Of a stretch of 37,103 nucleotides of DNA, positions 1 to 8,066 are shown piece by piece. A program made the translations under genes and the position numbers. Location: contig WAOQ01000005.1 of the NCBI GenBank assembly GCA_015521205.1, positions 65,701-102,803 of the forward strand, read 5' to 3'. The notes beneath the pieces were generated by a model. The model saw only the letters and a list, made by a program, of their open reading frames with translations, was not told the DNA's origin and did no database searches. Source of the stretch: Desulfurococcales archaeon. GTDB taxonomy: Archaea; Thermoproteota; Thermoprotei_A; Sulfolobales; Acidilobaceae. The first letter of the stretch is position 1, and every line of letters begins with the position of its first letter.

Positions 1-294
1 CTAGATGATGCGCTTCTAGAAAAAATTGCTGGTGGTGTGGAATTCTCGTTTGAGGAAGATGTTCTCTTGCGCTATACCGTCAGGATAGCTTTTAAGCTGG
101 TCTCACAGAAGTCAGGGATAGACCCATTCCTATTAGATGATTTTCTTTGGAGTTTTGGCAGGAAAATCTGTAAAAGAGAGCTTCCTCAATGTAAATCTAG
201 AGGCAAATGTCCATTATCATATGTTTGCGAGTCTTATACAAATCCATTGTTTATGGTACCGGAACACCACTATTATAACACATGGTTCTACTAG
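1..294 (+). CDS. C-terminal part of a protein with an EndoIII-like four-cysteine cluster (5' truncated)
   Basis: The frame is open from base 1, so the gene starts outside the window and only about 97 residues are visible. The GTG at 37 is probably internal. The tail has four cysteines spaced C-x6-C-x5-C-x5-C, preceded by a helix with the pair GR just before the first cysteine (FGRKIC). That layout resembles the 4Fe-4S loop at the end of endonuclease III-family DNA glycosylases (GR..C-x6-C-x2-C-x5-C), but the middle spacing is longer and the helix-hairpin-helix lies outside the window or is absent. A zinc knuckle is an alternative. The end overlaps the next frame by 13 bases. A DNA-repair role is inference only. 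Confidence 0.5.
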   Translation, partial: LDDALLEKIAGGVEFSFEEDVLLRYTVRIAFKLVSQKSGIDPFLLDDFLWSFGRKICKRELPQCKSRGKCPLSYVCESYTNPLFMVPEHHYYNTWFY

Positions 295-1394
295 AATGGT
301 TTTATAGGGTCAAAGCGGTGGAAACCTTGGCGCTAAAAGTCTATAGTAAAGGGGCACATCGCGGTGATATACAATACGAGACGGTGCCAGTAGGTATAGA
401 GTTCCCACGGGATACTGGGGGAAGACATGTTATCAACGTGGGAATAAAGCGGCATCGGGTAAAAGGAGCGAGAACAGGCAAAGTTTTGCTTGGTATTAAG
501 GTAAGTTCAAACGAACCTATCAATAGAGGTTTCCGATGGAAAATTAGTGTTAATGGTATTGTAGTGAGTAGAATTTTCAAGCCATTTGAGATAGCATCTT
601 TGGGGGGGCGTTGGTTTGGCTATGAGATCTATGATGCTACACCGGTTGTCTCGGGTAAGCTTAGAAATAAGATACAAAAGATAGGAATATTGTATCCGGG
701 GGGTTACGACATCATTATAGAAGATGTGGATTTCCTAGTGAATATAGAAACAGATGAAACGATGGCGAGGGGGTATCATGATTTCAGGAGTGGGATCCAG
801 ATAGTTAAACCGGGTGAAGTGTTCGAGTTCGATAAACCGACAAACCTCCTAAGCAGAAATAATGCCGAGTTAGTAAGCTATGAAAGATTTCTTTTATTTT
901 TGCCTAATCGGCAGGCCAGATTTGTGATATCATCGGGTGACATCGAGAGAACAGTTACAGGTAGAAGTGGATTCGTCGACTTGGTCATCAACAGAGATAG
1001 TAACAACGGATCGACAAGGATCGCCTTTGATTCTCCATCAGGCGTCTACCCTAGGGAAGGAGCTATATTATCCTATTTCTGGTTATGGCAAGAATACGTT
1101 GGTCCAAAACTAGTAATAGAAAAAGCAATTTATTCGTTTGAGGAAAACGGAAAAGTCGAGCTCCTTGTTTCTAACGTTGGAGAACGCACCCCAGAAAACC
1201 TTCAGGTGATTCTCATTAATGCCGGTACCCTGGTAAAAAGGATTAATGTAAAACCGTTAAAGCCCAAAGAGAAACAGGATATACGTGTTAAGAATGTTAA
1301 ACTAGTTGACGAAGATTCACCGCTCGTCGTAAGAGTATTGTGGAACTGGCTTTCTAGAAACGAGTTTATAGAAGCTATAGTTTCTAGATATTGA
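282..1394 (+). CDS. Unrecognised beta-rich protein with a C-terminal CARDB/Ig-like domain
   Basis: About 370 residues, not assignable to a named family. There is no signal peptide or membrane segment. The composition is beta-rich throughout. The last ~95 residues (KAIYSFEENGKVELLVSNVGE onward) look like a CARDB/Ig-type sandwich: a strand, a 'VSNVGE' turn, then alternating basic strands ending near residue 355. The ATG at 282 overlaps the upstream gene by 13 bases. An in-frame GTG at 318 (residue 13) is a possible alternative start, and neither has a clear Shine-Dalgarno. The 3' end overlaps the convergent small gene by 11 bases. The function is unknown; the missing export signal argues against a surface role despite the CARDB-like tail. 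Confidence 0.75.
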   Translation: MVLLEWFYRVKAVETLALKVYSKGAHRGDIQYETVPVGIEFPRDTGGRHVINVGIKRHRVKGARTGKVLLGIKVSSNEPINRGFRWKISVNGIVVSRIFKPFEIASLGGRWFGYEIYDATPVVSGKLRNKIQKIGILYPGGYDIIIEDVDFLVNIETDETMARGYHDFRSGIQIVKPGEVFEFDKPTNLLSRNNAELVSYERFLLFLPNRQARFVISSGDIERTVTGRSGFVDLVINRDSNNGSTRIAFDSPSGVYPREGAILSYFWLWQEYVGPKLVIEKAIYSFEENGKVELLVSNVGERTPENLQVILINAGTLVKRINVKPLKPKEKQDIRVKNVKLVDEDSPLVVRVLWNWLSRNEFIEAIVSRY

Positions 1395-1662
1395 TCCTTC
1401 CACGGCCCCGTCCAATATATCTTCTTAACGCCGCAGGTAGGTTGATAGACGCAGCCCCCTTCTCTAGTAAACCCTTCTCTATCAAACGAACAATTACTTC
1501 CTCGGGATCCTTTACGCCCTCGTTTTTAAGTTCGGCTAAAGCTATTAGTATGCCTACGGATCTGTAACGTATAAAATACCTCATAACGATTCTCTCCTCT
1601 TCATCCGTTAAAGATTCTATCTTAGATTTTAATTCTAATGCCTCCCTTTCCCATTCCTTCAC
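1384..1662 (-). CDS. Small conserved-looking helical protein, winged-helix-like
   Basis: 92 residues, GTG start, with a G-rich stretch (GGGAGGGGGCGGG) just upstream. The N-terminal half is charged and helical (EWEREALELKSKIESLTDEEE), followed by a segment with helix-turn-helix flavour (about 35-75). The tail is basic and glycine/arginine-rich (RRYIGRGRGRINI), suggestive of nucleic-acid contact. It is divergent from moaA across a 147-base spacer carrying an ATTACAC/GTGTAAT dyad, so local regulation is conceivable but unproven. No family recognised. Confidence 0.6.
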   Translation of the reverse strand: MKEWEREALELKSKIESLTDEEERIVMRYFIRYRSVGILIALAELKNEGVKDPEEVIVRLIEKGLLEKGAASINLPAALRRYIGRGRGRINI

Positions 1663-1688
1663 TTAACCCGCCCCCTCCCAACAAGTTG

Positions 1689-1713
1689 ATTACACGTTGA
1701 TTATATGTGTAAT
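1689..1713. promoter_or_regulatory. 7-bp inverted repeat in the divergent promoter region before moaA
   Basis: ATTACAC (1689-1695) and GTGTAAT (1707-1713) are perfect inverted half-sites 11 bases apart. The spacer contains the TATA-like string TTATAT. It lies between the divergent wHTH-like gene and moaA, so it may be an operator, but a chance AT-rich dyad is possible. Confidence 0.3.
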
Positions 1714-1809
1714 ATTTTTCACGTCCCCCAAACAGTAATAACAACCACAGCCCCACACAAGGATACAAAATAATACAACCTCAGAAACCATTATCCAAAG
1801 GTGGAGAAA

Positions 1810-2820
1810 ATGCTGATAGACCGCTTCGGCAGACCATTACAGAACCTCAGAGTCTCCGTGGCGAACGAATGCAATTACAGATGCATATTCTGCCATCTTG
1901 AAGGTTCCCCTCTCCACGGACCACTTCCCTTGAAAGAAGTTATGGATAAGAAATACCTAGAACCAGACGACTATGCAATAATAGCAGAAGCTGCAGCAAG
2001 GCTGGACATAGCCAAAGTCAAAATAACTGGAGGAGAACCGCTAATTAGACATGACATAATTAAAATCGTCCGTTCATTCAAAGAACATGGTAAATTCGAT
2101 GACATATCAATGACTACTAATGGGTTCAGATTGGCTATACTAGCGCAGGGTTTACGGGAAGCCGGATTGGATAGGGTTAACATAAGCATACACAGCCTCA
2201 AAGAGGAGAGATACAAATACATCACCGGTGTACCCGGACTTTCAAACGCGTTAAAAGCACTAGATGCCTCGATAGACGCTGGTTTTAGAGCTGTAAAAGT
2301 TAACATGGTAGTAATGAAAAATGTTAATGAAGACGAAATACCAGAATTCATCGAACTGGCTGCAAAGAAAGGATTTACTCTACAATTAATCGAGCTTCAT
2401 CCAGTCGGATTGGGCAAGTCTGTTTTCAAGAAACACTATATTCCATTAGATACGATAGAACGCTATCTCAAACAACGCGCCATAAAAATGATGACTAGAA
2501 AAGATCTTCATAACAGGCCCATATATATACTTGATAATAATGTCAAAGTAGAAATCGTCCGTCCTTACAATAACTGGAGATTCTGCATGGGATGCACCAG
2601 AATAAGAATCTCTCCTGAAGGCTTCTTATATCCCTGTATAAACTGGCACGGTCCCAGAATAGGGTTATTGGATAAACTCCGTGAGCCCGGTACTAGGGAA
2701 GAGAAGGTTCTAAGAGTCATGGAGGCTATTGAAAGAACTAATATGCTGAGGGAACCCTATTTCAAACCTCCTTCAAAGACCCTTCCGCTGGGAGCTACTC
2801 TCACTAAACCAAGAGGGTGA
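1810..2820 (+). CDS. moaA: GTP 3',8-cyclase MoaA (radical SAM, molybdenum cofactor synthesis)
   Basis: MoaA converts GTP to 3',8-cyclo-GTP, the first step of molybdopterin/tungstopterin synthesis. The radical-SAM motif C-x3-C-x2-C is at residues 21-28 (CNYRCIFC), the 'GGEP' SAM motif follows (KITGGEPLIR), and the second 4Fe-4S cluster is C-x2-C-x13-C near the C terminus (FCMGCTRIRIS...C). The Arg pair in 'RIRIS' is typical of GTP binding. I chose ATG 1810 over GTG 1801 because GGTGG at 1800-1804 is then correctly spaced and the protein opens with the family's usual MLIDRFGRP. Length 336 aa is normal. The tail ends in 'PRG', not the usual double glycine. No other cofactor gene is nearby. The 3' end overlaps the convergent membrane protein by 48 bases. 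Confidence 0.92.
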   Translation: MLIDRFGRPLQNLRVSVANECNYRCIFCHLEGSPLHGPLPLKEVMDKKYLEPDDYAIIAEAAARLDIAKVKITGGEPLIRHDIIKIVRSFKEHGKFDDISMTTNGFRLAILAQGLREAGLDRVNISIHSLKEERYKYITGVPGLSNALKALDASIDAGFRAVKVNMVVMKNVNEDEIPEFIELAAKKGFTLQLIELHPVGLGKSVFKKHYIPLDTIERYLKQRAIKMMTRKDLHNRPIYILDNNVKVEIVRPYNNWRFCMGCTRIRISPEGFLYPCINWHGPRIGLLDKLREPGTREEKVLRVMEAIERTNMLREPYFKPPSKTLPLGATLTKPRG

Positions 2821-3561
2821 TAAAACCCCGGAAACTAGTACTAGTAAACCGGTTCCCCATACGAGAAAACCCACTGGTTGGTTGTAGAGCGTAATTAACG
2901 TTCCTAATACTCCTAATGTGGTCCCCGAAGCAGCTAGTTCTGGCTCCCCCCTAAAAGGGCAGCGGCTACCTCCTAGAAAATAGATTACTGCAAACATGTA
3001 GAGTGGTATAAGCGTCATATAAAGTGCTTCAATCTTATCCATACCGCTTAAGAGTAGCACTATAATAGTAATAGCGAATGCTAGAATTGGGGCATGTGTT
3101 TTCCCTGCTTTTTTATAGATTATGGCAATCGCTATTGAAGCGAAGAATCCACCGAGTATAGCAGAAAAGTCGGTTAACGCTATCCCGAGTATAAGAAACA
3201 ATAAGGATAAACTAATAGTGTGTTCCCTTAAAGAGGTTAATAGTGCAACCACCCCTATCAGTAAAGAACTATATAGAACATTTGTGGCAGAGAAATTTAA
3301 GACGGGGCTTATCGAGGGTAAGATCAGCGCTGTCGAGAAAAGTAGGGGGGGTAGGGTACCGAATACGTGCTTATTGTTATGCATTGCGATGACCGTTGTG
3401 TGTGGTAGTACTGCTAACGCGAGGAGTATAGGATATAATTCTTCGGGGATCGAACCGCCATTAATCATGCCATAGGCTACTATCAATGGAATAATGATGT
3501 ATGACAACCCTGTTGTTACGGGTTCTATGTTGGTCTGGCTAGCAGCTTGGGCTTCTACCAC
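2773..3561 (-). CDS. Polytopic membrane protein of unknown function, coupled to ctaB
   Basis: 262 residues with about eight hydrophobic segments and no recognisable family. Charged loops include a 'SRCPFRGEPELAASG' segment between late helices. Histidines sit in an early loop (PHTTVIAMHNNKH). The GTG start is preceded by GAGGTGA, and the final AGG TGA of ctaB lies inside that ribosome-binding site, so the two genes are almost certainly co-translated. That coupling suggests a role near heme O synthesis or a terminal oxidase, by context only. The His pattern does not match heme A synthase (CtaA) well enough to call it. The C-terminal 48 bases overlap moaA on the other strand. Confidence 0.8.
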   Translation of the reverse strand: MVEAQAASQTNIEPVTTGLSYIIIPLIVAYGMINGGSIPEELYPILLALAVLPHTTVIAMHNNKHVFGTLPPLLFSTALILPSISPVLNFSATNVLYSSLLIGVVALLTSLREHTISLSLLFLILGIALTDFSAILGGFFASIAIAIIYKKAGKTHAPILAFAITIIVLLLSGMDKIEALYMTLIPLYMFAVIYFLGGSRCPFRGEPELAASGTTLGVLGTLITLYNQPVGFLVWGTGLLVLVSGVLSPSWFSESSSQRKGL

Positions 3562-3567
3562 TGTTTG

Positions 3568-4467
3568 TCACCTCAGGAAAGTAAGTATGCTACTCTCTAA
3601 TTCCTGCAAGTGGTAATCTATGGGGAGAAAGATGAAAAGCGCACCAATAACTGGTCCTGCCATTTTATAGATTTTAAAGGCTAATGAAGAATCGGGGTTC
3701 TGGCTGAATATTATGAGTTTCCTAAATACGCGGGCAACTAATATGGTTGTCGAGACCAATGATAGTATTCCATAGCCTTGCGTTATAGTAAATAAAAAGA
3801 CGTCTGCCACTAAGAGTATAAGAGACGCACGTATCATTGCAGATGTTACTTGTGGTCCTGCTAGTATAGGAAATTGTGGTATTTGTGCTTTGATATACTG
3901 GTTTTTCAGATAATATGCGAGTATCCATATGTGCAGTGGTATCCAAAGCATTACTGCGAAAGCCAAGAGTATCCCTGGAAACGTGAATCCTCCAACAGCT
4001 GCACTCCACCCGCCGAGGGCAGGCATGCCTCCGGCTACGCCGCCGAGGACGATGTTCGCGGGTGTTCTTCTTTTGACTATGTTGGTATAGATGATTACGT
4101 CGAAATACGTGCCTAGAAAAACGGTCATAGCCACATAGGGATTTATAGCATATCCAGATATTATACCTATTACTATTAGCGTTATTGCAACTAGTGATGT
4201 TTCTGGCACGGTTAGTCTTTTAGATGGAAGAGGGCGGGACGCTGTCCTTTCCATAACGCTATCTATGTCTCTTTCCAACAACATGTTTAGCATAGTAGTC
4301 CCACCTATACCGGCAAATCCCGAAATTGAAAGCAGTATAGCTGTTCGGAGATCAGACCCTCCAGCAGCTAGATAAGCTCCATACATCGTAACCATTAACA
4401 AGAACGTCTGCAAAGGTTTGGTTAATGATAGTAGATCCCGTATTTTCTCCATTACACTGGATGACAT
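3568..4467 (-). CDS. ctaB: Protoheme IX farnesyltransferase (heme O synthase)
   Basis: A UbiA-superfamily membrane prenyltransferase that adds a farnesyl group to heme B to give heme O for heme-copper oxidases. The diagnostic segment is the first aspartate-rich motif N-M-L-L-E-R-D-I-D-S followed by M-E-R-T-A-S-R-P-L-P. A second Asp region (GTYFDVIIYTN...KRRTP) follows, and about eight to nine transmembrane helices span the protein. The ORF opens at ATG 4482, but ATG 4467 is better spaced from GGTGA; I use 4467 with moderate confidence. It is the first gene of a two-gene unit with the orphan membrane protein. Its presence implies heme O/A use, hence possibly a heme-copper oxidase elsewhere in the genome; none is in this window. 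Confidence 0.88.
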   Translation of the reverse strand: MSSSVMEKIRDLLSLTKPLQTFLLMVTMYGAYLAAGGSDLRTAILLSISGFAGIGGTTMLNMLLERDIDSVMERTASRPLPSKRLTVPETSLVAITLIVIGIISGYAINPYVAMTVFLGTYFDVIIYTNIVKRRTPANIVLGGVAGGMPALGGWSAAVGGFTFPGILLAFAVMLWIPLHIWILAYYLKNQYIKAQIPQFPILAGPQVTSAMIRASLILLVADVFLFTITQGYGILSLVSTTILVARVFRKLIIFSQNPDSSLAFKIYKMAGPVIGALFIFLPIDYHLQELESSILTFLR

Positions 4468-4580
4468 CGTTTTCTTCACCATCTCCTAGTACCCTATTGT
4501 CCGCATGTTCACCTTTTTAGACTGTATCACCCTTTACAAGTGTATCTATACATGTCCATAGTGGAGGGTGGGGCGGAGCT

Positions 4581-5345
4581 TTGGGCATACCTATAGAGGA
4601 TGAGAATATAAGAATGGGGAGACCAATAGTCAATACTGTAATTATACTTGTAAACATTATCGTATTCTTAGTAGGGAATGTGAAGGCGTCTCTCCTCTAT
4701 CCAGGAGCTGAGACATATGAAGACCTTATTTACTCTCTAGGAATGATCCCGGCAAATATTGTCGCTGGAATAGCGCTTTCAACGATATTTACTTCTATGT
4801 TCCTTCATGCTGATATAATTCATTTAGGAGGCAACATGTTATACTTATTCATATTCGGTGATAACGTAGAAACGGTTATGGGTTCGCTAAAGTACCTAAT
4901 TTTTTATCTTCTATCAGGGATGGGTGCCGTCGTCTTCCACATTGCAAGCATAGCGTACATGCCGAAAGACGCGTTACTCAACTATCAGTTAACCACGGGC
5001 GTGTCTCCATGGATGATCCCCGCCATAGGGGCCTCAGGAGCCATCTCTGGCGTCCTGGGTGCATATATGTTGTTGATGCCTACCGCTCGGATCAGGAGCA
5101 TAGCCTTCTTTGGATTCATACCTTTGATACTTACTTTCCCAGCATACGTGTACATTGGAATTTGGTTCCTCTACCAGCTAATTTATGGACTGGCTACAAT
5201 GTATACCGGCGCGATTGCCGGTATAGCGTTTTGGGCGCATGTAGGTGGTTTCTTAACCGGTATGGCGCTTACCCCAATTTTCATAGATAGGAGGAAGTTA
5301 CGTATCCTTAGATGGTTCATGGCTCACAGGATGATAAGATACTAG
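4581..5345 (+). CDS. Rhomboid family intramembrane serine protease
   Basis: Polytopic membrane protein (about 254 aa, six or seven helices) with the complete rhomboid signature. There is a helix carrying H-A-D-I-I-H-L-G-G-N-M, the catalytic serine in G-A-S-G (Ser152) and the catalytic histidine in A-H-V-G-G-F (His220), giving a Ser-His dyad in the membrane. Substrates are unknown. Start TTG 4581 follows a G-rich stretch (GGAGGGTGGGGCGGAG). A later ATG at residue 12 is possible and would not affect the core. It is transcribed divergently from ctaB, with about 110 bases between. Confidence 0.9.
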   Translation: MGIPIEDENIRMGRPIVNTVIILVNIIVFLVGNVKASLLYPGAETYEDLIYSLGMIPANIVAGIALSTIFTSMFLHADIIHLGGNMLYLFIFGDNVETVMGSLKYLIFYLLSGMGAVVFHIASIAYMPKDALLNYQLTTGVSPWMIPAIGASGAISGVLGAYMLLMPTARIRSIAFFGFIPLILTFPAYVYIGIWFLYQLIYGLATMYTGAIAGIAFWAHVGGFLTGMALTPIFIDRRKLRILRWFMAHRMIRY

Positions 5346-5354
5346 ACATTGGGG

Positions 5355-6527
5355 CTAGAAACCCGATAGTTCCTCTATCGCTTTTTTGAGAATGTTATTG
5401 GCGCGAATTACATCGCTAGAATCAACTGTTCCATCACCGTAGAGGTCGTAGGTTTCTTTTACCGCTTCTTCTGTCTCACGCAATATGTCAGCGATAGACA
5501 AGTTCAATCCTATTATTTTCCCATCCTCTACCACTTTACGTCCACCCACATACACTGCTACTGGCTTCGCCTTCCCCGATAGTACTTTAGGTAAAGGTTC
5601 GTCGTAAGCGACTAGATCTCCAGAGTATGCCATACTATAAGCCAGATAACCTCCGGTAGTCATCTTGAACAGGATGTTCTCCCTTGGCTTGTTATACAGT
5701 TTGAAAATAAATCCTATTTGAGAAGCAGTTGTACCAAGTATGTGAGGCCAATCTGAACCAAAGGCATCTATGTCCTCTGTGTCAAGTTTAAATCTGTTGT
5801 AGAGAAGATAATTGGTACCTGGACAGGAGGAACACATCATTCCTAAAGGTTTGACCTTATCATCTATGCAGTGTACTGCTACTATTCGATTTAGCCTATG
5901 CCGACCCAGTATTTTCTTTATTTTGTCTGCTTCGCTTACCCCTTCTCCCAGATGTATTCCCATATAGGTTCTATTCGTATACGAATGAATATAGCTTTCT
6001 AGTATCATATCATATGTAGAGAATTTTAAACTATGAACAAATATACCCATCCTAGCAAAACCATCTTTTGCCGATAATCTCAGACGTCTATACGAATCGA
6101 TTATGTCACGATGCTTCTGCCAACCGGGAAGATTCATTGCCGTGGGGAGGAAAACCGTTCTCGGCTGAACCCTAGCCGTATACCATCCCCTAATGTTACC
6201 TTTGAGACTTCCGGTTAACGCTATTAGGGTGGTTCCTTCAAGCAAGCTTCTAAACATGGCTAAGCGGGCTAATTTGGCTGATAGATCAGTATCACGTCGA
6301 ATAGCAGCCTCGTCGAGTCCCAGGTTCCTCCTCTCGATCCAATCATACGAATCGCGGTATATTCCAGGACGCTCGATCCCAGAACTTATAACCTGTGGGT
6401 GCATATGTGTGTCGCTAAAACCAGGATATACTACAGTCCTATAGAACGCGTCATCTCCTTCCAGATAAACCCAACTATCATATAGTGTCTTCCCATGAGC
6501 TACCACGTATTCTGCTTCTATCCTCAT
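5355..6527 (-). CDS. Amidohydrolase-family metal hydrolase with a C-terminal dockerin-like Ca-binding loop
   Basis: A 390-residue amidohydrolase (TIM-barrel metal enzyme) of unknown substrate. The signature P-G-F-S-D-T-H-M-H-P puts the HxH at residues 41-43. Further ligands are an HLGE histidine, VHC and the late aspartate in GSDWPH. A beta-sandwich return (DLVAYDEP...VYVGGRKVVEDGKIIG) completes the imidazolonepropionase/cytosine-deaminase-like fold. Unusually, residues 361-372 read D-L-Y-G-D-G-T-V-D-S-S-D, one EF-hand/dockerin-type calcium loop followed by a helix. ATG 6527 is preferred over GTG 6542 because GGTG is then well spaced. No signal peptide. Confidence 0.82.
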   Translation of the reverse strand: MRIEAEYVVAHGKTLYDSWVYLEGDDAFYRTVVYPGFSDTHMHPQVISSGIERPGIYRDSYDWIERRNLGLDEAAIRRDTDLSAKLARLAMFRSLLEGTTLIALTGSLKGNIRGWYTARVQPRTVFLPTAMNLPGWQKHRDIIDSYRRLRLSAKDGFARMGIFVHSLKFSTYDMILESYIHSYTNRTYMGIHLGEGVSEADKIKKILGRHRLNRIVAVHCIDDKVKPLGMMCSSCPGTNYLLYNRFKLDTEDIDAFGSDWPHILGTTASQIGFIFKLYNKPRENILFKMTTGGYLAYSMAYSGDLVAYDEPLPKVLSGKAKPVAVYVGGRKVVEDGKIIGLNLSIADILRETEEAVKETYDLYGDGTVDSSDVIRANNILKKAIEELSGF

Positions 6528-6663
6528 GGCAGTGCACCGCACTCTTCTAAAGGTTCTAGCCAGTTGCTACATATCCGTCGAGCCCAACGAGCTTATTGGT
6601 TATCCTTCGACTTGCAAGCTTATTATAGTTTGATATGAGAACAACAATTCACGGTGAAAAATT

Positions 6664-8055
6664 ATGGCATCCCTTGCCAAGAGATTGGCCTCCTGGACAT
6701 ACAAGCTTCGATATGAAGATATACCAGCCGAAGTAGTCGAAGAAACAAAAAAGAGGGTGCTAGACAGCTTCGGAGTAGCCATAGGAGCCTTCTTCGAAGA
6801 ACCACCATCCATAGCCAGGGCTTACGCGATGTCGACGAGTAGCCATAAGTATGGAGCCACGATCTGGGGGACAACTCATCGCTCGGCTCCAGATCATGCC
6901 ACGTTCGCCAATGGATGTGGTGTCCGGTACTTTGATTTCAACGACACATACCTAGGCAAGGAAGCATTACATCCAAGCGATAATATCCCCGCCATACTCG
7001 CTGCAGCCGAGATGGTGGATGCAGACGGAAAACAAGTTATCGAGGGGATCGTGGTAGCTTATGAAATAGCTGGAAGACTGGCAGATGCCTACAGCATACG
7101 TGCAAAAGGATGGGACCATGTTACGTATATCGCTATAAGCAGTGCCCTGGGAGCGGGCAAAGTTCTTGGCTTAAACGAGGAACAGTTAACACATGCTATA
7201 AACATAGCTCTAACAACTAACAATGCTTTACGGCAAACTAGAGCTGGCGAACTAAGTATGTGGAAAGGTTGCGCCGCCGCAAACTCGGCCAGAAACGGTC
7301 TGTTCGCGGCAATATTGGCAAAGAACGGTATGACCGGCCCTGCACCGGTCTTCGAGGGAGAAATGGGGTTTTTCAACATAGCTATCGGAGGAGACAAATT
7401 CAACGTTCCCGTTCTCGCCGGTGAGAATGGTGCTGGCTTTAAGCTGCTCGAAACCAGTATAAAGTACTGGCCAGTAGAGTACCATGCCATGAGTGCGGTA
7501 GAGGCTGCCCTTAAGATCCGGGAGAAAGCAGGGAATATCAAACCTGAGGATATAGAAGAGGTTTTCGTTAAAACGTTTGACGTGGCATACAAGATCATAG
7601 TTAAGGATCCAGAGAAGTGGGATCCAAAAACCAGAGAAACTGCTGATCATAGTCTTCCCTACATCATAGCTGCGGCGCTCCTCGACGGCTATGTGTGGAT
7701 GGATACATTTAGAGAGCAGAGAATACTAGCTGATGACGTTAGAAAAGTAATGTCGAAAATGAAAGTGGTCGTAGACGAAGAACACAATAAAATCTATCCT
7801 ACCGGTATAAAGAACACTATCCACGTTAAGCTAAAGGATGGACGTGAATTCGAGGAGAGCAGTACTTATCCGCCAGGACATTTTAAGAACCCCTTAGACC
7901 GGCATGGAGTTGAGGCTAAGTTTGAGAAGCTTGTGAAAGGATTGTTGCCTAAAGATGCTGTGAAGGAGATAGAGGCTAGAGTGTGGCGCCTGGAACAGCT
8001 TGACGAGGTTGGAAAAACCCTTCGACTAATGAAAATAGTGAGGGAAAAGAGCTAA
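6664..8055 (+). CDS. MmgE/PrpD family protein (2-methylcitrate dehydratase-like)
   Basis: 463 residues matching the MmgE/PrpD family throughout: an N-terminal helical domain starting LAKRLASWTYKLRYEDIP, the family-typical KRVLDSFGVAIGAF, then the GCGVRYFDFNDTYLG and HPSDN segments, and the C-terminal lid domain with KYWPVEYHAMSAVEAAL. Family members dehydrate 2-methylcitrate (propionate breakdown) or related acids, and substrate cannot be inferred from sequence alone. No methylcitrate synthase or lyase gene is adjacent, so the methylcitrate role is not supported by context. GGTGA lies six to seven bases before ATG 6664, and TTATTATAG about 35 bases upstream may be the TATA element. Confidence 0.88.
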   Translation: MASLAKRLASWTYKLRYEDIPAEVVEETKKRVLDSFGVAIGAFFEEPPSIARAYAMSTSSHKYGATIWGTTHRSAPDHATFANGCGVRYFDFNDTYLGKEALHPSDNIPAILAAAEMVDADGKQVIEGIVVAYEIAGRLADAYSIRAKGWDHVTYIAISSALGAGKVLGLNEEQLTHAINIALTTNNALRQTRAGELSMWKGCAAANSARNGLFAAILAKNGMTGPAPVFEGEMGFFNIAIGGDKFNVPVLAGENGAGFKLLETSIKYWPVEYHAMSAVEAALKIREKAGNIKPEDIEEVFVKTFDVAYKIIVKDPEKWDPKTRETADHSLPYIIAAALLDGYVWMDTFREQRILADDVRKVMSKMKVVVDEEHNKIYPTGIKNTIHVKLKDGREFEESSTYPPGHFKNPLDRHGVEAKFEKLVKGLLPKDAVKEIEARVWRLEQLDEVGKTLRLMKIVREKS

Positions 8056-8066
8056 ACTCTCCTTTC

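Noticed and set aside
7089-7650. Long open frames opposite the MmgE/PrpD gene
   Set aside because: Antisense shadows of a well-conserved gene with no start signals.
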